A stretch of DNA of 64,000 nucleotides, taken from Streptomyces venezuelae. Its GTDB lineage: Bacteria; Actinomycetota; Actinomycetes; Streptomycetales; Streptomycetaceae. The position numbers and the translations under genes are program-made. The stretch spans positions 3,844,001 through 3,908,000 of the forward strand of contig NZ_CP029191.1 of assembly GCF_008642335.1 (NCBI RefSeq), in the 5' to 3' direction. The notes under the pieces were generated by a model that made no database searches, was not told the origin of the DNA, and worked only from the letters and a program-made list of their open reading frames with translations. Below, in pieces: positions 35,836 through 42,484 of this stretch (the stretch's first letter is position 1; every line of letters starts with the position of its first letter).

Positions 35836-36381
35836 TCAGAAGCGGGCATTGAGCCGGGCGATCTCGTCGTCCAGCGCCTGGACGCTGACCCTGGCCTGGC
35901 GGGCCTCGCGGTTCAGTGCGTTGACCTGGCTGCTCCGAAGCCCTTCGAGCTGACTGTCGTGCCGACTGGCGGTCGACCGGAGGTCGGAGAGGTCGGCTTT
36001 GCGGGCGATCTTGCGGTTGAGTTCGGTGGAGAGGTCGGTGATGCGCTGGCCGGTTCGATTACCGAGGCTGGTCAGGTCCGACTTGATACGGGTGATATCG
36101 GACGCAGCGTTGTTGAGATCCAGCCTGAGTTTTTCAGGATTGCTCAGCGCATCTTTGAGTTTCTTCTCCTCCCACTTCGCCTTGAGATCAAGCTCGGCAC
36201 TCCAGAGCTTCACGCCGGTGCCGAAACCGGTGAACTCGGTCGAGACTCCGGTGGCGGCAGCCGTGGCACCGACGATGTCCGCCTTGGCGCCGCCGTATTC
36301 CATCTTCGTCGTGAAGGACTGGACTGACTCCTCGAGATCTGCAACTCTCTCTTTCAGAGGCTTGTCCTCGGTGTCACCCAT
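35836..36381 (-). CDS. Coiled-coil tail-locus protein
   Basis: A 181-residue protein, mostly charged helix: LKERVADLEESVQSFTTKME, LRLDLNNAASDITRIKSDL, LEGLRSSQVNALNREARQAR. A short non-helical section lies at residues ~30-60 (ADIVGATAAATGVSTEFTGF). It sits between the chaperones and the tape measure, upstream of the latter. GC content is lower than in the neighbours. It may assist the tape measure or be part of the particle; no family is recognised. Confidence 0.7.
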   Translation of the reverse strand: MGDTEDKPLKERVADLEESVQSFTTKMEYGGAKADIVGATAAATGVSTEFTGFGTGVKLWSAELDLKAKWEEKKLKDALSNPEKLRLDLNNAASDITRIKSDLTSLGNRTGQRITDLSTELNRKIARKADLSDLRSTASRHDSQLEGLRSSQVNALNREARQARVSVQALDDEIARLNARF

Positions 36382-36411
36382 GGCTTTACATCTCCTTGAA
36401 AGGGTTCAGTC

Positions 36412-36984
36412 ATGACCGGGAATACCGGTACTCAATTTTCCGGCCGCGGAATGTTCGAGTTCGACGTCCCCAAGCACTTGGTCGGGGAGGAATTCTTTAT
36501 CGAGGCTCACTGCAGGATGTTCGGCCCCGGTTTTGCCATTCACGGCGAGATCCATGAGGACGGCGTCACCAAGCACGAGCACATAGGCTTCGTGCACTGG
36601 GGTGACACAACTCATCTGATGATCCCCGGACAGTACGAAAGGCTGGTCGTCAAGGGCGCATCGAGTGACCGTAAAACCGGCCGCTGGAGCCTGGAATGCA
36701 AGAGCCTTTCGGAACTCCCCGAACTGTCGTCGGAGAACTCGGCCGGCGCCTCCCGCATGTTCCTCGTACGCGGTGGAGCACAGCGCGCAGACGTCGAATT
36801 CGCGGGCGCAGGCTCTGTCCGGCACTTCGATCTCGAAGGCGGCAAGGAACAGGAGCTCGCCTGCAACACCGGCAGCTTCCGCGGAACCATCACCATCCCC
36901 GGAGAGGGCGTGGTCGCGATCTCTCAGCCCTTCGGCGGCTGGGGTCCGATGCAGAAGTGGAAACTCACCCTTCGCAGGCGCTGA
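36412..36984 (+). CDS. Plus-strand protein of unknown function inside the tail operon
   Basis: A 190-residue soluble protein on the strand opposite to all other tail genes. It begins MTGNTGTQFSGRGMFEFDVP and contains FIEAHCRMFGPGFAIHGEIH, DGVTKHEHIGFVHWGDTTHL and SQPFGGWGPMQKWKLTLRRR. It looks like a compact beta fold, with no signal peptide or membrane helix. GAAAGGG precedes ATG 36412. GC is lower than in adjacent genes. An independently transcribed, differently composed gene within a structural operon resembles a phage 'moron', possibly immunity, regulation or defence. No function can be assigned. Confidence 0.7.
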   Translation: MTGNTGTQFSGRGMFEFDVPKHLVGEEFFIEAHCRMFGPGFAIHGEIHEDGVTKHEHIGFVHWGDTTHLMIPGQYERLVVKGASSDRKTGRWSLECKSLSELPELSSENSAGASRMFLVRGGAQRADVEFAGAGSVRHFDLEGGKEQELACNTGSFRGTITIPGEGVVAISQPFGGWGPMQKWKLTLRRR

Positions 36985-37002
36985 CCCCGTCGGCTCCCCG
37001 CC

Positions 37003-37437
37003 TCAGGTGAAGAAGGCGACCAACTGCTCCGCCGACGGCATGGCGGGCTCGGAGTCAGGCTCGGAGTCAGGCGTCCGCTCCTCGACGCGGCCCTCCGCGG
37101 GACGAGGCGTGCCGGGACGTGGCAGTGGTTTCGGGGGGTCCAGGGGTTCCGCGTCCTCGTCGCGGTTGACCGTGGCGAACATCCAGTTCGCTTCGGCCAG
37201 TTGGTCCACCACATGGGCCAGCAGATAGTCCCCGATCGACCACTCCGCCCCCTCCCCCTCCGTCTCCCGCGCCACCGCCCCCTCCCGCGGCAGATGCCGG
37301 ATCAGCACCGCGAGCCGCCGGGAGGAGAGCCGGCCCCGGTGCCAGTCCAGGAGGTCGAGGCCGTAGAAGCGGAGCAGGTCGGCCTCAAGAGCCTCGGCGT
37401 GTTCGTCGACGAACGCGCCGAGGCTCAGCCTTCCCCC
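37003..37437 (-). CDS. Tail assembly chaperone gpT part (made by -1 frameshift)
   Basis: An open frame without its own good start that overlaps the end of the gpG gene and continues 143 residues after a -1 shift. The joined protein (gpGT, about 237 residues) would run GLG then GRLSLGAFVDEHAEALEADL, then a helical part with WSIGDYLLAHVVDQLAEANW and an acidic Pro-rich tail. This G/T arrangement directly between tail tube and tape measure genes is the classic long-tailed phage tail assembly chaperone system, where the T segment recruits tube protein. An internal GTG at 37308 could give a shorter product, but the frameshift reading fits the family better. Confidence 0.8.
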   Translation of the reverse strand, partial: GGRLSLGAFVDEHAEALEADLLRFYGLDLLDWHRGRLSSRRLAVLIRHLPREGAVARETEGEGAEWSIGDYLLAHVVDQLAEANWMFATVNRDEDAEPLDPPKPLPRPGTPRPAEGRVEERTPDSEPDSEPAMPSAEQLVAFFT

Positions 37438-37715
37438 AGGCCGAGCCCGGTCTCCTTGCCGTACGCCTCAAGGATCGCCGCGATGTCCTGCATCGTGACC
37501 TCGTGCCGCTCGAAGCGGGCGTACTGCTGCTCCCCCAGGAGGAGTTCGAGCAGCCCGTCCACGTCGTTGTCATCGAGGTCACGGAGCTTGCGCGCGGTCG
37601 CGCGGGTCAGTTCGGTCGGCAGCTCGAAGCTGTCGGAGTCGAGCTCGAAGGTCCACGCCCGGCCGAGCGCTTCGAGGCGCTGGGCGCGGGCGGCGTTGAC
37701 GTTGAAGCCGGACAC
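37425..37715 (-). CDS. Tail assembly chaperone gpG
   Basis: A 96-residue, mostly helical acidic protein (VNAARAQRLEALGRAWTFEL, TARKLRDLDDNDVDGLLELL, MQDIAAILEAYGKETGLGLG). GTG 37715 is chosen because AAGGAGAG lies just upstream; a more distal ATG at 37760 lacks a site. The gene ends in a G-run where ribosomes can shift into the T frame. gpG binds the tape measure and keeps it extended during tail assembly. In location and size it matches phage chaperones. Confidence 0.82.
   Translation of the reverse strand: MSGFNVNAARAQRLEALGRAWTFELDSDSFELPTELTRATARKLRDLDDNDVDGLLELLLGEQQYARFERHEVTMQDIAAILEAYGKETGLGLGEG
37431..37437 (-). other. Probable -1 ribosomal frameshift site
   Basis: On the minus strand the run G-GGG-GAA (37437-37431) precedes the gpG stop at 37427-37425. 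Slippage of the GGG-decoding tRNA back one base keeps perfect pairing (GGG to GGG) and enters the T frame. The A-site codon GAA would mispair at the second base, so the shift may be single-tRNA slippage. Confidence 0.6.
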
Positions 37716-37734
37716 GGGTCTCTCCTTCGGCAAG

Positions 37735-37774
37735 GCGACGCCCGGCCGTGCTGGGGGCACGGGCCGGGCGTCGC
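37735..37774 (-). terminator. Hairpin between tail tube and chaperone genes
   Basis: gcgacgcccggcc (37735-37747) and ggccgggcgtcgc (37762-37774) form a 13-bp stem. It lies downstream of the tail tube gene and upstream of gpG. It is likely a partial terminator that lets the tube protein be made in excess over downstream genes. Confidence 0.65.
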
Positions 37775-37864
37775 TGGGATCCTATGCGGTCGCGCGCAAG
37801 CGCAACCGGCGATTTTGCGCAATCAATCAGGCGCGCTCAGTGGGGCACCTGACGAGCCGTCGGC

Positions 37865-38467
37865 TCAGGAGTACGACGTGGCCAGTTCCTTGATCCGGAA
37901 GCTCGCCAGCGGCGCGTTGTCGTCCTTGGCCAGCGCCGTGAACGTCACGCCCAGCTTCACCGCACCGGTGCGGGTCAGACCGATCTCCTCGGTCTCGGTG
38001 ACCTGACCTCGCGGCACCACGAACCGGTACTTCGCCGCACCGTCGGTGAACTCGATGCCGAGCGCACGCTCGTCCGCCGCCGGGGAGTTGGCGAGGTCGT
38101 ACGTGAACTCCTTCAGGTCGCCCTCGGCCAGCGTGCCGACCGCCGGCGTGGTGGCGGCCTTGACCTCGCCACCGCCCATGAAGAAGGCCAGGTTCGCCTT
38201 GTTCAGCTGCAGCAGCTGGAACTTCACGGTGAGGTCGCGGTCGGAGTAGATGAACCGCGCCGGGCTCACCGACTGCCACGTGTCGACCGGGTCGATCTTG
38301 TCCTTCTTGTTGAACTTGATGCCGTCGGTCGTGGTGTAACCGAGGTCCGTCCACTTCGTCTTGTCCCAGTCGGTGGCGATGGTGGCCGGCGCGTCGGTCC
38401 CGACCGGCGCGATCAGCACCCGTCCGGTACCGGCGACGCGGATTTCCTTGCCGTTGTTGCCTGCCAT
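37865..38467 (-). CDS. Major tail protein (tail tube)
   Basis: A 200-residue protein. Sequence VAGTGRVLIAPVGTDAPATI, then WTDLGYTTTDGIKFNKKDKI, and FQLLQLNKANLAFFMGGGEV, is the pattern of siphophage major tail tube proteins. It forms the hexameric rings of a non-contractile tube. No sheath protein gene is present nearby. ATG 38467 is preceded by TGAGGAG. It is flanked by hairpins on both sides, so its dosage is probably set separately from its neighbours. Confidence 0.88.
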   Translation of the reverse strand: MAGNNGKEIRVAGTGRVLIAPVGTDAPATIATDWDKTKWTDLGYTTTDGIKFNKKDKIDPVDTWQSVSPARFIYSDRDLTVKFQLLQLNKANLAFFMGGGEVKAATTPAVGTLAEGDLKEFTYDLANSPAADERALGIEFTDGAAKYRFVVPRGQVTETEEIGLTRTGAVKLGVTFTALAKDDNAPLASFRIKELATSYS

Positions 38468-38521
38468 GCGAACTCCTCAGATCTCGGTTGACTGCCGGAA
38501 CGACGAGGGTCGTTACGACAA

Positions 38522-38545
38522 AGGCCCCGCCGGACGGCAGGGCCT
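38522..38545 (-). terminator. Imperfect hairpin before the tail tube gene
   Basis: aggccc (38522-38527) pairs with gggcct (38540-38545), with an inner 4-bp stem and one mismatch. It lies between the completion and tube genes. It could be a weak attenuator. A direct repeat gcgatcacgt occurs at 38556-38565 and again at 38572-38581. Confidence 0.4.
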
Positions 38546-38582
38546 GGGGATGATGCGCGATCACGTCTTACGCGATCACGTG

Positions 38583-38984
38583 CTACTCGGGGCGGATCGA
38601 GACCCGCACCGTCGACAGGTACCGGTTGCCCGCCGGACGGTTGTAGTCGGGCAGCCAGCGCGGCCCGTCCGCCTCGGCGACGTCGGTGACGACGGCCCCG
38701 CCGTACGAGGTACCGGCCAGTTCGAGCACACAGGCACGGGCGGCGAGGGAGATGCCGTGCGCGATGGTCTTGTCCGGGCCGTAGACCTCGAGGTCGAGCA
38801 GCGGCTGGTCGAGATGCCGGTCGTCGATCCACGCGCCGCCGACGCGGGAGACGAGGACGGCCTTCTGGGTGCCGTCGAACCCGGCGGGCGGCTTGTTGTC
38901 GACGACCGAACCGGCGAGCTCCGCCCGGTTCTTGAGGAAGTCGACGACGAGCCGTTCCGCGTCGGGGAAGGTCAGGATGGACAC
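38583..38984 (-). CDS. Tail completion / head-tail connector-type protein
   Basis: A 133-residue protein (VSILTFPDAERLVVDFLKNR, then VGGAWIDDRHLDQPLLDLEV, and CVLELAGTSYGGAVVTDVAE) resembling actinophage tail terminator or completion proteins. They cap the tube end where the head would join. GTG 38984 has AGGGAG 8 nt upstream; an in-frame ATG at 39002 is also possible. It is the first structural gene and directly precedes the tube gene. A terminator protein would still be needed in a headless tail particle. Confidence 0.72.
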   Translation of the reverse strand: MSILTFPDAERLVVDFLKNRAELAGSVVDNKPPAGFDGTQKAVLVSRVGGAWIDDRHLDQPLLDLEVYGPDKTIAHGISLAARACVLELAGTSYGGAVVTDVAEADGPRWLPDYNRPAGNRYLSTVRVSIRPE

Positions 38985-39156
38985 ATGGACACTCCCTGTC
39001 ATGAGAAGGGAAATGAGTGTGGGCAACACAAAGCGGCAGGTCCGCCGCCCCTGGTGTGGGGCGCAGCTCTGCCGCTGCTCCAAGTGTGATCCAGGGTCCC
39101 TGATCCCGCAACTGAACTCCGCGGGACCGGTGTTGGGGCTGGTCGGGGACGTACGA

Positions 39157-39186
39157 AGGGCCCCGCACCAACCGGTGCGGGGCCCT
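39157..39186 (-). terminator. Terminator between regulatory and structural tail genes
   Basis: agggccccgcacc (39157-39169) and ggtgcggggccct (39174-39186) form a perfect 13-bp stem with a 4-nt loop. It ends the WhiB-zinc-HTH transcript. The rest of 38985-39216 has no convincing gene; the structural genes may start from a promoter there. A further inverted repeat tcccgc/gcggga lies near 39104-39126. Confidence 0.75.
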
Positions 39187-39216
39187 CTTCACGTACGCCT
39201 GGATCTACGTCCGGGT

Positions 39217-39408
39217 CTACGCCTTCACTCTTGCCGCCCGCCGCACGACCCGCTCCGCGGCGAACACATCCTCCAGGCGGTACATCGACCGCCGCCCCTG
39301 CCGCCCCGCGGCCTTCAGGTGGCCGAGCTGGACCCACTTGCGGATGGTCGCGGGCGAGACGTCGGCCTCGGTGGCGGCGAGGTCGCCCGAGATCAGCGGT
39401 GTGTTCAT
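39217..39408 (-). CDS. Excisionase/MerR-like HTH protein
   Basis: A 63-residue DNA-binding protein (MNTPLISGDLAATEADVSPA, then TIRKWVQLGHLKAAGRQGRR and SMYRLEDVF). The motif 'HTH plus K-x-x-G-R-x-x-x-Y-R-L-E-D' is that of excisionase/MerR-type helix-turn-helix proteins. Phage loci use them as Xis or small regulators. Start ATG 39408 overlaps the stop of the zinc-finger gene (ATGA). With no integrase nearby, a regulatory function for the tail genes is more likely than excision. Confidence 0.82.
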   Translation of the reverse strand: MNTPLISGDLAATEADVSPATIRKWVQLGHLKAAGRQGRRSMYRLEDVFAAERVVRRAARVKA

Positions 39409-39935
39409 GCCGCGCCCCCTGTCTCCTCGTCGAGCACGTGCCGGCACGGCGGGTTCACGCACATCGCGACCCCGCGTTCGGGAAAGGCGCGCAGCGACAC
39501 GGAGTCGCAGGCCGGACAGCGGCCGGGCAGCCGCACCAGCTGCTCGGGGTCCCCGAGGGCCCGGGCGCAGCGGTCGGCCATCCGGCGGGTCTCCTCCTCG
39601 ACGTGGGCGGCGAGGTCGGGCAGGTCCCGGTCCCGCAGTACGTCGAGGAGTTCGGCGAGGCGGCGCAGGCGGACCGGCACCGGGGCGGCGGAGATGCGGC
39701 GCAGGCCGAGCCGGTCGCGTACCGCCTCCTCCAGTTCGACCACGCCGTCGCCGATGTCGCGGAGTGCGTCGGAGACGTAGAGACGTACGGGCGCGACGGT
39801 GGAGGCATCCGGACCGCCGCCCCGCACCTCGCGGAACGTCCGTCCCGTGCCGGGCGCCAGCTCCTCCAGGAGCAAGGGGTAGCGGCGTCGCAGCGAATCG
39901 ATCCAGAGCGCGGCGCGGTCGACGGCGTCACTCAT
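39405..39935 (-). CDS. Zinc-finger protein of the tail locus
   Basis: A 176-residue protein: helical N-terminal two-thirds (LWIDSLRRRYPLLLEELAPG, LRRLAELLDVLRDRDLPDLA) and a C-terminal CxxC...CxxxxC cluster (CPACDSVSLRAFPERG then CVNPPCRHV), probably binding zinc. AGGGGAGGC precedes ATG 39935. It overlaps both neighbours. I do not know the family; similar proteins occur beside WhiB genes in actinophages. Possibly a transcription or assembly regulator. Confidence 0.68.
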   Translation of the reverse strand: MSDAVDRAALWIDSLRRRYPLLLEELAPGTGRTFREVRGGGPDASTVAPVRLYVSDALRDIGDGVVELEEAVRDRLGLRRISAAPVPVRLRRLAELLDVLRDRDLPDLAAHVEEETRRMADRCARALGDPEQLVRLPGRCPACDSVSLRAFPERGVAMCVNPPCRHVLDEETGGAA

Positions 39936-40267
39936 CACAGCCTCCCCTGGCCCGAGGCCGACTTCGTCTTGCGTGGCTTGACCTCGCGGCCGTTGCGCCA
40001 CAGGCGTCCGCCGCTGACCCCGTCGAACCACGTGTGCGACGGGTCGACGATGGCTTCGCACTCCCGGCGAATGGGGCACTGATTGCAGGCGCGCAATACC
40101 GGCGCGGCCTCTGCCGGGGTGCGAGTGAAGACGTACTGCTGGGGGAGATCCGCACAGGCGGCGTTTCTGCGCCAGTCGAGAGCCTCGTCCCGGTGGGGCC
40201 CGGAGACTCGTATGTCGGTGAACGCGCTGTTCAGAGCAGGTGCGAGCAGATCTGTCCGATTGGGCAT
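39935..40267 (-). CDS. WhiB-like protein of the tail locus
   Basis: A 110-residue WhiB-like protein. The four Fe-S cysteines are present: C38, C61, C64 and C70 (AACAD ... CNQCPIRREC). The turn motif downstream is degenerate, DGVSGGRLW in place of G-V/I-W-G-G, and a basic tail follows (RNGREVKPRKTKSASG). ATG 40267 has GGAGGGG 6 nt upstream; the ATG at 40273 is too close to it. It is the first gene of the tail operon, 23 bp behind the LexA-like box. Phage-borne WhiB proteins are known, e.g. in mycobacteriophage TM4. It may activate the structural operon. Confidence 0.88.
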   Translation of the reverse strand: MPNRTDLLAPALNSAFTDIRVSGPHRDEALDWRRNAACADLPQQYVFTRTPAEAAPVLRACNQCPIRRECEAIVDPSHTWFDGVSGGRLWRNGREVKPRKTKSASGQGRL

Positions 40268-40289
40268 GCGCATCCCCTCCGCAGGTATG

Positions 40290-40303
40290 CGAACATTAGT
40301 TCG
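40290..40303. promoter_or_regulatory. LexA (SOS) box upstream of the tail operon
   Basis: CGAAC-ATTA-GTTCG is a perfect inverted repeat, matching the Gram-positive/actinobacterial LexA operator (consensus TCGAAC-N4-GTTCGA; here 15 of the 16 consensus positions, N4 counted as matching, the first T being G). It lies 23 bp upstream of the WhiB-like gene start, where a repressor would block the promoter. DNA damage is therefore the expected inducer of the operon. Confidence 0.8.
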
Positions 40304-40338
40304 AAGACGTCGATGCGTGATCAGAGTTCCACGCTACG

Positions 40339-40350
40339 TGCGCATGCGCA
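40339..40350. promoter_or_regulatory. 12-bp palindrome in the WhiB/XRE divergent region
   Basis: TGCGCATGCGCA is a perfect palindrome, 36 bp beyond the LexA box. It is a candidate operator for the divergent XRE protein or the WhiB-like protein. Function is inferred from position. Confidence 0.35.
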
Positions 40351-40483
40351 ACTAAAAACGGAAGGGTGAGAGGTCGGAGGAGGAGACACCAGTGGCCGGA
40401 AACAGACGTCGCGACGGCCCCGGACACGCGGTACGGGCGCCCTCGCGCACCCGCACGCGCCGGATCTTCACAACAACGTGCGA

Positions 40484-40507
40484 GCGCGCACATATTTCGG
40501 TGCGCGC
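40484..40507. promoter_or_regulatory. Inverted repeat upstream of the XRE gene
   Basis: gcgcgcac (40484-40491) and gtgcgcgc (40500-40507) with an 8-nt AT-rich loop, 43 bp upstream of the XRE start. It could be an autoregulatory operator. Confidence 0.35.
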
Positions 40508-40549
40508 GCGATCGGTACGCTCGCTCTGCGACGAGGGGAGAGCGACGAC

Positions 40550-41041
40550 ATGGTGTCCAGCCCGCGGGCCAGCGCCCGCAGCGACCAGGGGTACCGACCC
40601 GGGAGCGACCACGAACACAGCCGTGAGGGTGGCCGGAACCGAGCGGACGAACTGGAGGAGTTCGCCGAGTGGATCGAGGGCGTGATGCGCGAGCGCGGTT
40701 ACGACATCGACAGCCCGCGCGGCGGTGGCAAGTCCAAACTGGCGGACGACGCGGGCGTGCACCGGGCCGCGGTCAGCCGCCTCATCCAGCGGCAGAGCAT
40801 GCCGGACCTGGAGACGATGCGGCGCCTCGCCGCGGTGCTCGGGGTCCCCCTGCGGGACATGCTGATCCGCTCCGGCCGACTGTCCGAGAACGACCTGCCG
40901 ATCATGGCGGCACGCGGCGGGGAGCCCGAGGCACCCCGACTGCTGAGCCCCGAGGAAGCGGCCCGGAGAATGGGGGTGCCCCCGGAACTGCAGGCGGTCT
41001 TCGTCAGGGTCACGAAGGCGTTCCTGCCGCAGGTCGAGTAG
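40550..41041 (+). CDS. XRE-family helix-turn-helix regulator, divergent from the tail operon
   Basis: A 163-residue DNA-binding protein. The HTH covers about residues 55-110 (KSKLADDAGVHRAAVSRLIQ, MPDLETMRRLAAVLGVPLRD). A C-terminal segment (LSPEEAARRMGVPPELQAVF) follows. ATG 40550 follows GAGGGGAG. It diverges from the WhiB-like gene, the usual position of a phage-type repressor. It could control the tail operon together with LexA. The 41118 gene follows and is probably co-transcribed. Confidence 0.85.
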   Translation: MVSSPRASARSDQGYRPGSDHEHSREGGRNRADELEEFAEWIEGVMRERGYDIDSPRGGGKSKLADDAGVHRAAVSRLIQRQSMPDLETMRRLAAVLGVPLRDMLIRSGRLSENDLPIMAARGGEPEAPRLLSPEEAARRMGVPPELQAVFVRVTKAFLPQVE

Positions 41042-41117
41042 ACGAACAGATGGGGGCCGACCCACGGCCGGCGCACGGCCGACTCACGCAGCCCGGGGGC
41101 ACAGAGGGAGTGCGAAC

Positions 41118-41612
41118 ATGCCGACTGACGAAGCGGAGGGGCCGTCCGGGGGCGCACGGCGTCGCGGCGCGGGACACCATGGCGCCGAGAGCGGGACGAG
41201 GGCGTCCGAGGAGCTGGCCTACCTCGTCGGCGGGCTGCTGATCGAGCTCGGTTCGAAGATCCAGGAGGCCGGGGTCGACGGCGTCCGGATACTCACCGAG
41301 GAGGAGGCGCAACAGAGCCAGCTGCGCTGGTTCCAGGAGGGCTGGGCGGAACACGCCCGCGCCACGGAACACGCGCGTACGGCCGACGACGGCCCGGGAA
41401 CCGGTTCGCCGGCCGGTCATGCCGGTCACGCGGACGAGGAGCCGCCACCGCCCACGGGGTCGCTGCTGCGGTTCCCCTCGAACGCGCCCCGAGGCGCGCA
41501 CCCGCTCCCGATCGTGGGCACGGACGAGGCCCGCGGAACGAGGGACCTGATGGCGCACCGCCCGCGCAGGCGCCGCGAGGATGACCCCAAGCGCACCGGC
41601 CCCGACGCATAG
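41118..41612 (+). CDS. Hypothetical protein downstream of the XRE regulator
   Basis: A 164-residue protein. A short helical core (ASEELAYLVGGLLIELGSKI, EEEAQQSQLRWFQEGWAEHA) is flanked by disordered, charged ends, the last rich in Arg (RPRRRREDDPKRTG). No signal peptide or clear membrane helix. It begins 76 nt after the XRE stop. A cell-surface or regulatory role cannot be assigned. Confidence 0.68.
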   Translation: MPTDEAEGPSGGARRRGAGHHGAESGTRASEELAYLVGGLLIELGSKIQEAGVDGVRILTEEEAQQSQLRWFQEGWAEHARATEHARTADDGPGTGSPAGHAGHADEEPPPPTGSLLRFPSNAPRGAHPLPIVGTDEARGTRDLMAHRPRRRREDDPKRTGPDA

Positions 41613-41686
41613 CATCACGTATCCTCCGCTTTCGCCCGTCTGTTCGGACGAGCCGGAAGAGACGAGCGGAAGAGAATGGACAGCTG

Positions 41687-42484
41687 GTGTCGCGAATAGC
41701 GCGGTTCGCGCTCCACGAGTGGCGGAACGTCGTCGCGAACCCGTGCCGCAGACTCCGGGAGCGCGGCCCTCTGGGCGTCTCGCTGGCCGTCGTCGCCTGC
41801 GTCGCCGTGATCGGCCTGCACGAGTTCCAGCAGACGGCCGCGGGTGCGGGTGTGGTGCGCGTACTCAGTGAGGTACGGGCCGACCAGCCGGTCTGGCTGA
41901 CCCTGCTCCGCACGCCCGTATCCCTCTTCGTGCCCGCGGTGGACCTGTCGGCGTGGCCCGGCCTGCCCCGCCTGTTCCTGGCGTTCGCCCTGGCGGAGCT
42001 GCTCTTCGGACGCGTACGGACGCTGGTGGTGGCGTACGCCGTCACGCTCGCCGGAACCCTCGGGGCACGCGTCATGATCGCCCTCGGCCCCGACCGGCTC
42101 GGTGTCCCCGCGGATGCCGCGCACACGGTCGACACGGGGGCCTCCGCTGCGATCGTCGGCCTCTTCGCCTACACGTCCGTGGCGCTGCGGTCCCCGCTGC
42201 TCTTCCTCGCCGCGGTCGTACCGACGGTGACCGGGTCGATCGCCGAGCCGAACCTGGCGGGCCGGGAACACTTGATCGCGGTGGCGGTGGCGATGGTTCT
42301 CGGAGCCGCCCTCCATTGTCAGTGGACACTGCCACCATCGAAGACAGTCGATCAGGAGGCCGGACATGACGGGGAGCCCGGACGGCATGGAGAAACCGGA
42401 CGGGGCCGGAGAACCGAACAGGGTGCTGCTCGACGCCGACGCCCCGCTGGCCGCAGCCGTGACGGACGCGATCCGGAACGGTGA
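41687..42484 (+). CDS. Rhomboid-like integral membrane protein
   Basis: A 265-residue protein with about five to six hydrophobic helices (LGVSLAVVACVAVIGLH, LFLAFALAELLFG, LVVAYAVTLAGTLGARVMIA, TGASAAIVGLFAYTSVAL, LIAVAVAMVLGAALH). The segment DTGASAAIVGLFAY has the G-A-S-A order of rhomboid active-site GxSx, and HLIAVAVAMVLG supplies a His, so a rhomboid-type fold is possible. The C-terminal ~40 residues overlap the ankyrin gene and are Arg/Gly-rich. GTG 41687 is used with a weak ribosome site. Confidence 0.68.
   Translation: MSRIARFALHEWRNVVANPCRRLRERGPLGVSLAVVACVAVIGLHEFQQTAAGAGVVRVLSEVRADQPVWLTLLRTPVSLFVPAVDLSAWPGLPRLFLAFALAELLFGRVRTLVVAYAVTLAGTLGARVMIALGPDRLGVPADAAHTVDTGASAAIVGLFAYTSVALRSPLLFLAAVVPTVTGSIAEPNLAGREHLIAVAVAMVLGAALHCQWTLPPSKTVDQEAGHDGEPGRHGETGRGRRTEQGAARRRRPAGRSRDGRDPER

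Noticed and set aside
39217..39408. An excisionase working with an integrase
   Set aside because: No integrase gene lies in or near the locus, so a regulatory role is more plausible.
29262..40267. An intact prophage
   Set aside because: No head, portal, terminase, protease, integrase or replication gene is present, and stress-island and housekeeping genes flank the tail genes.
29262..40267. A contractile injection system (eCIS)
   Set aside because: No sheath, baseplate wedge or AAA ATPase genes are seen; chaperones and tape measure fit a siphophage tail.
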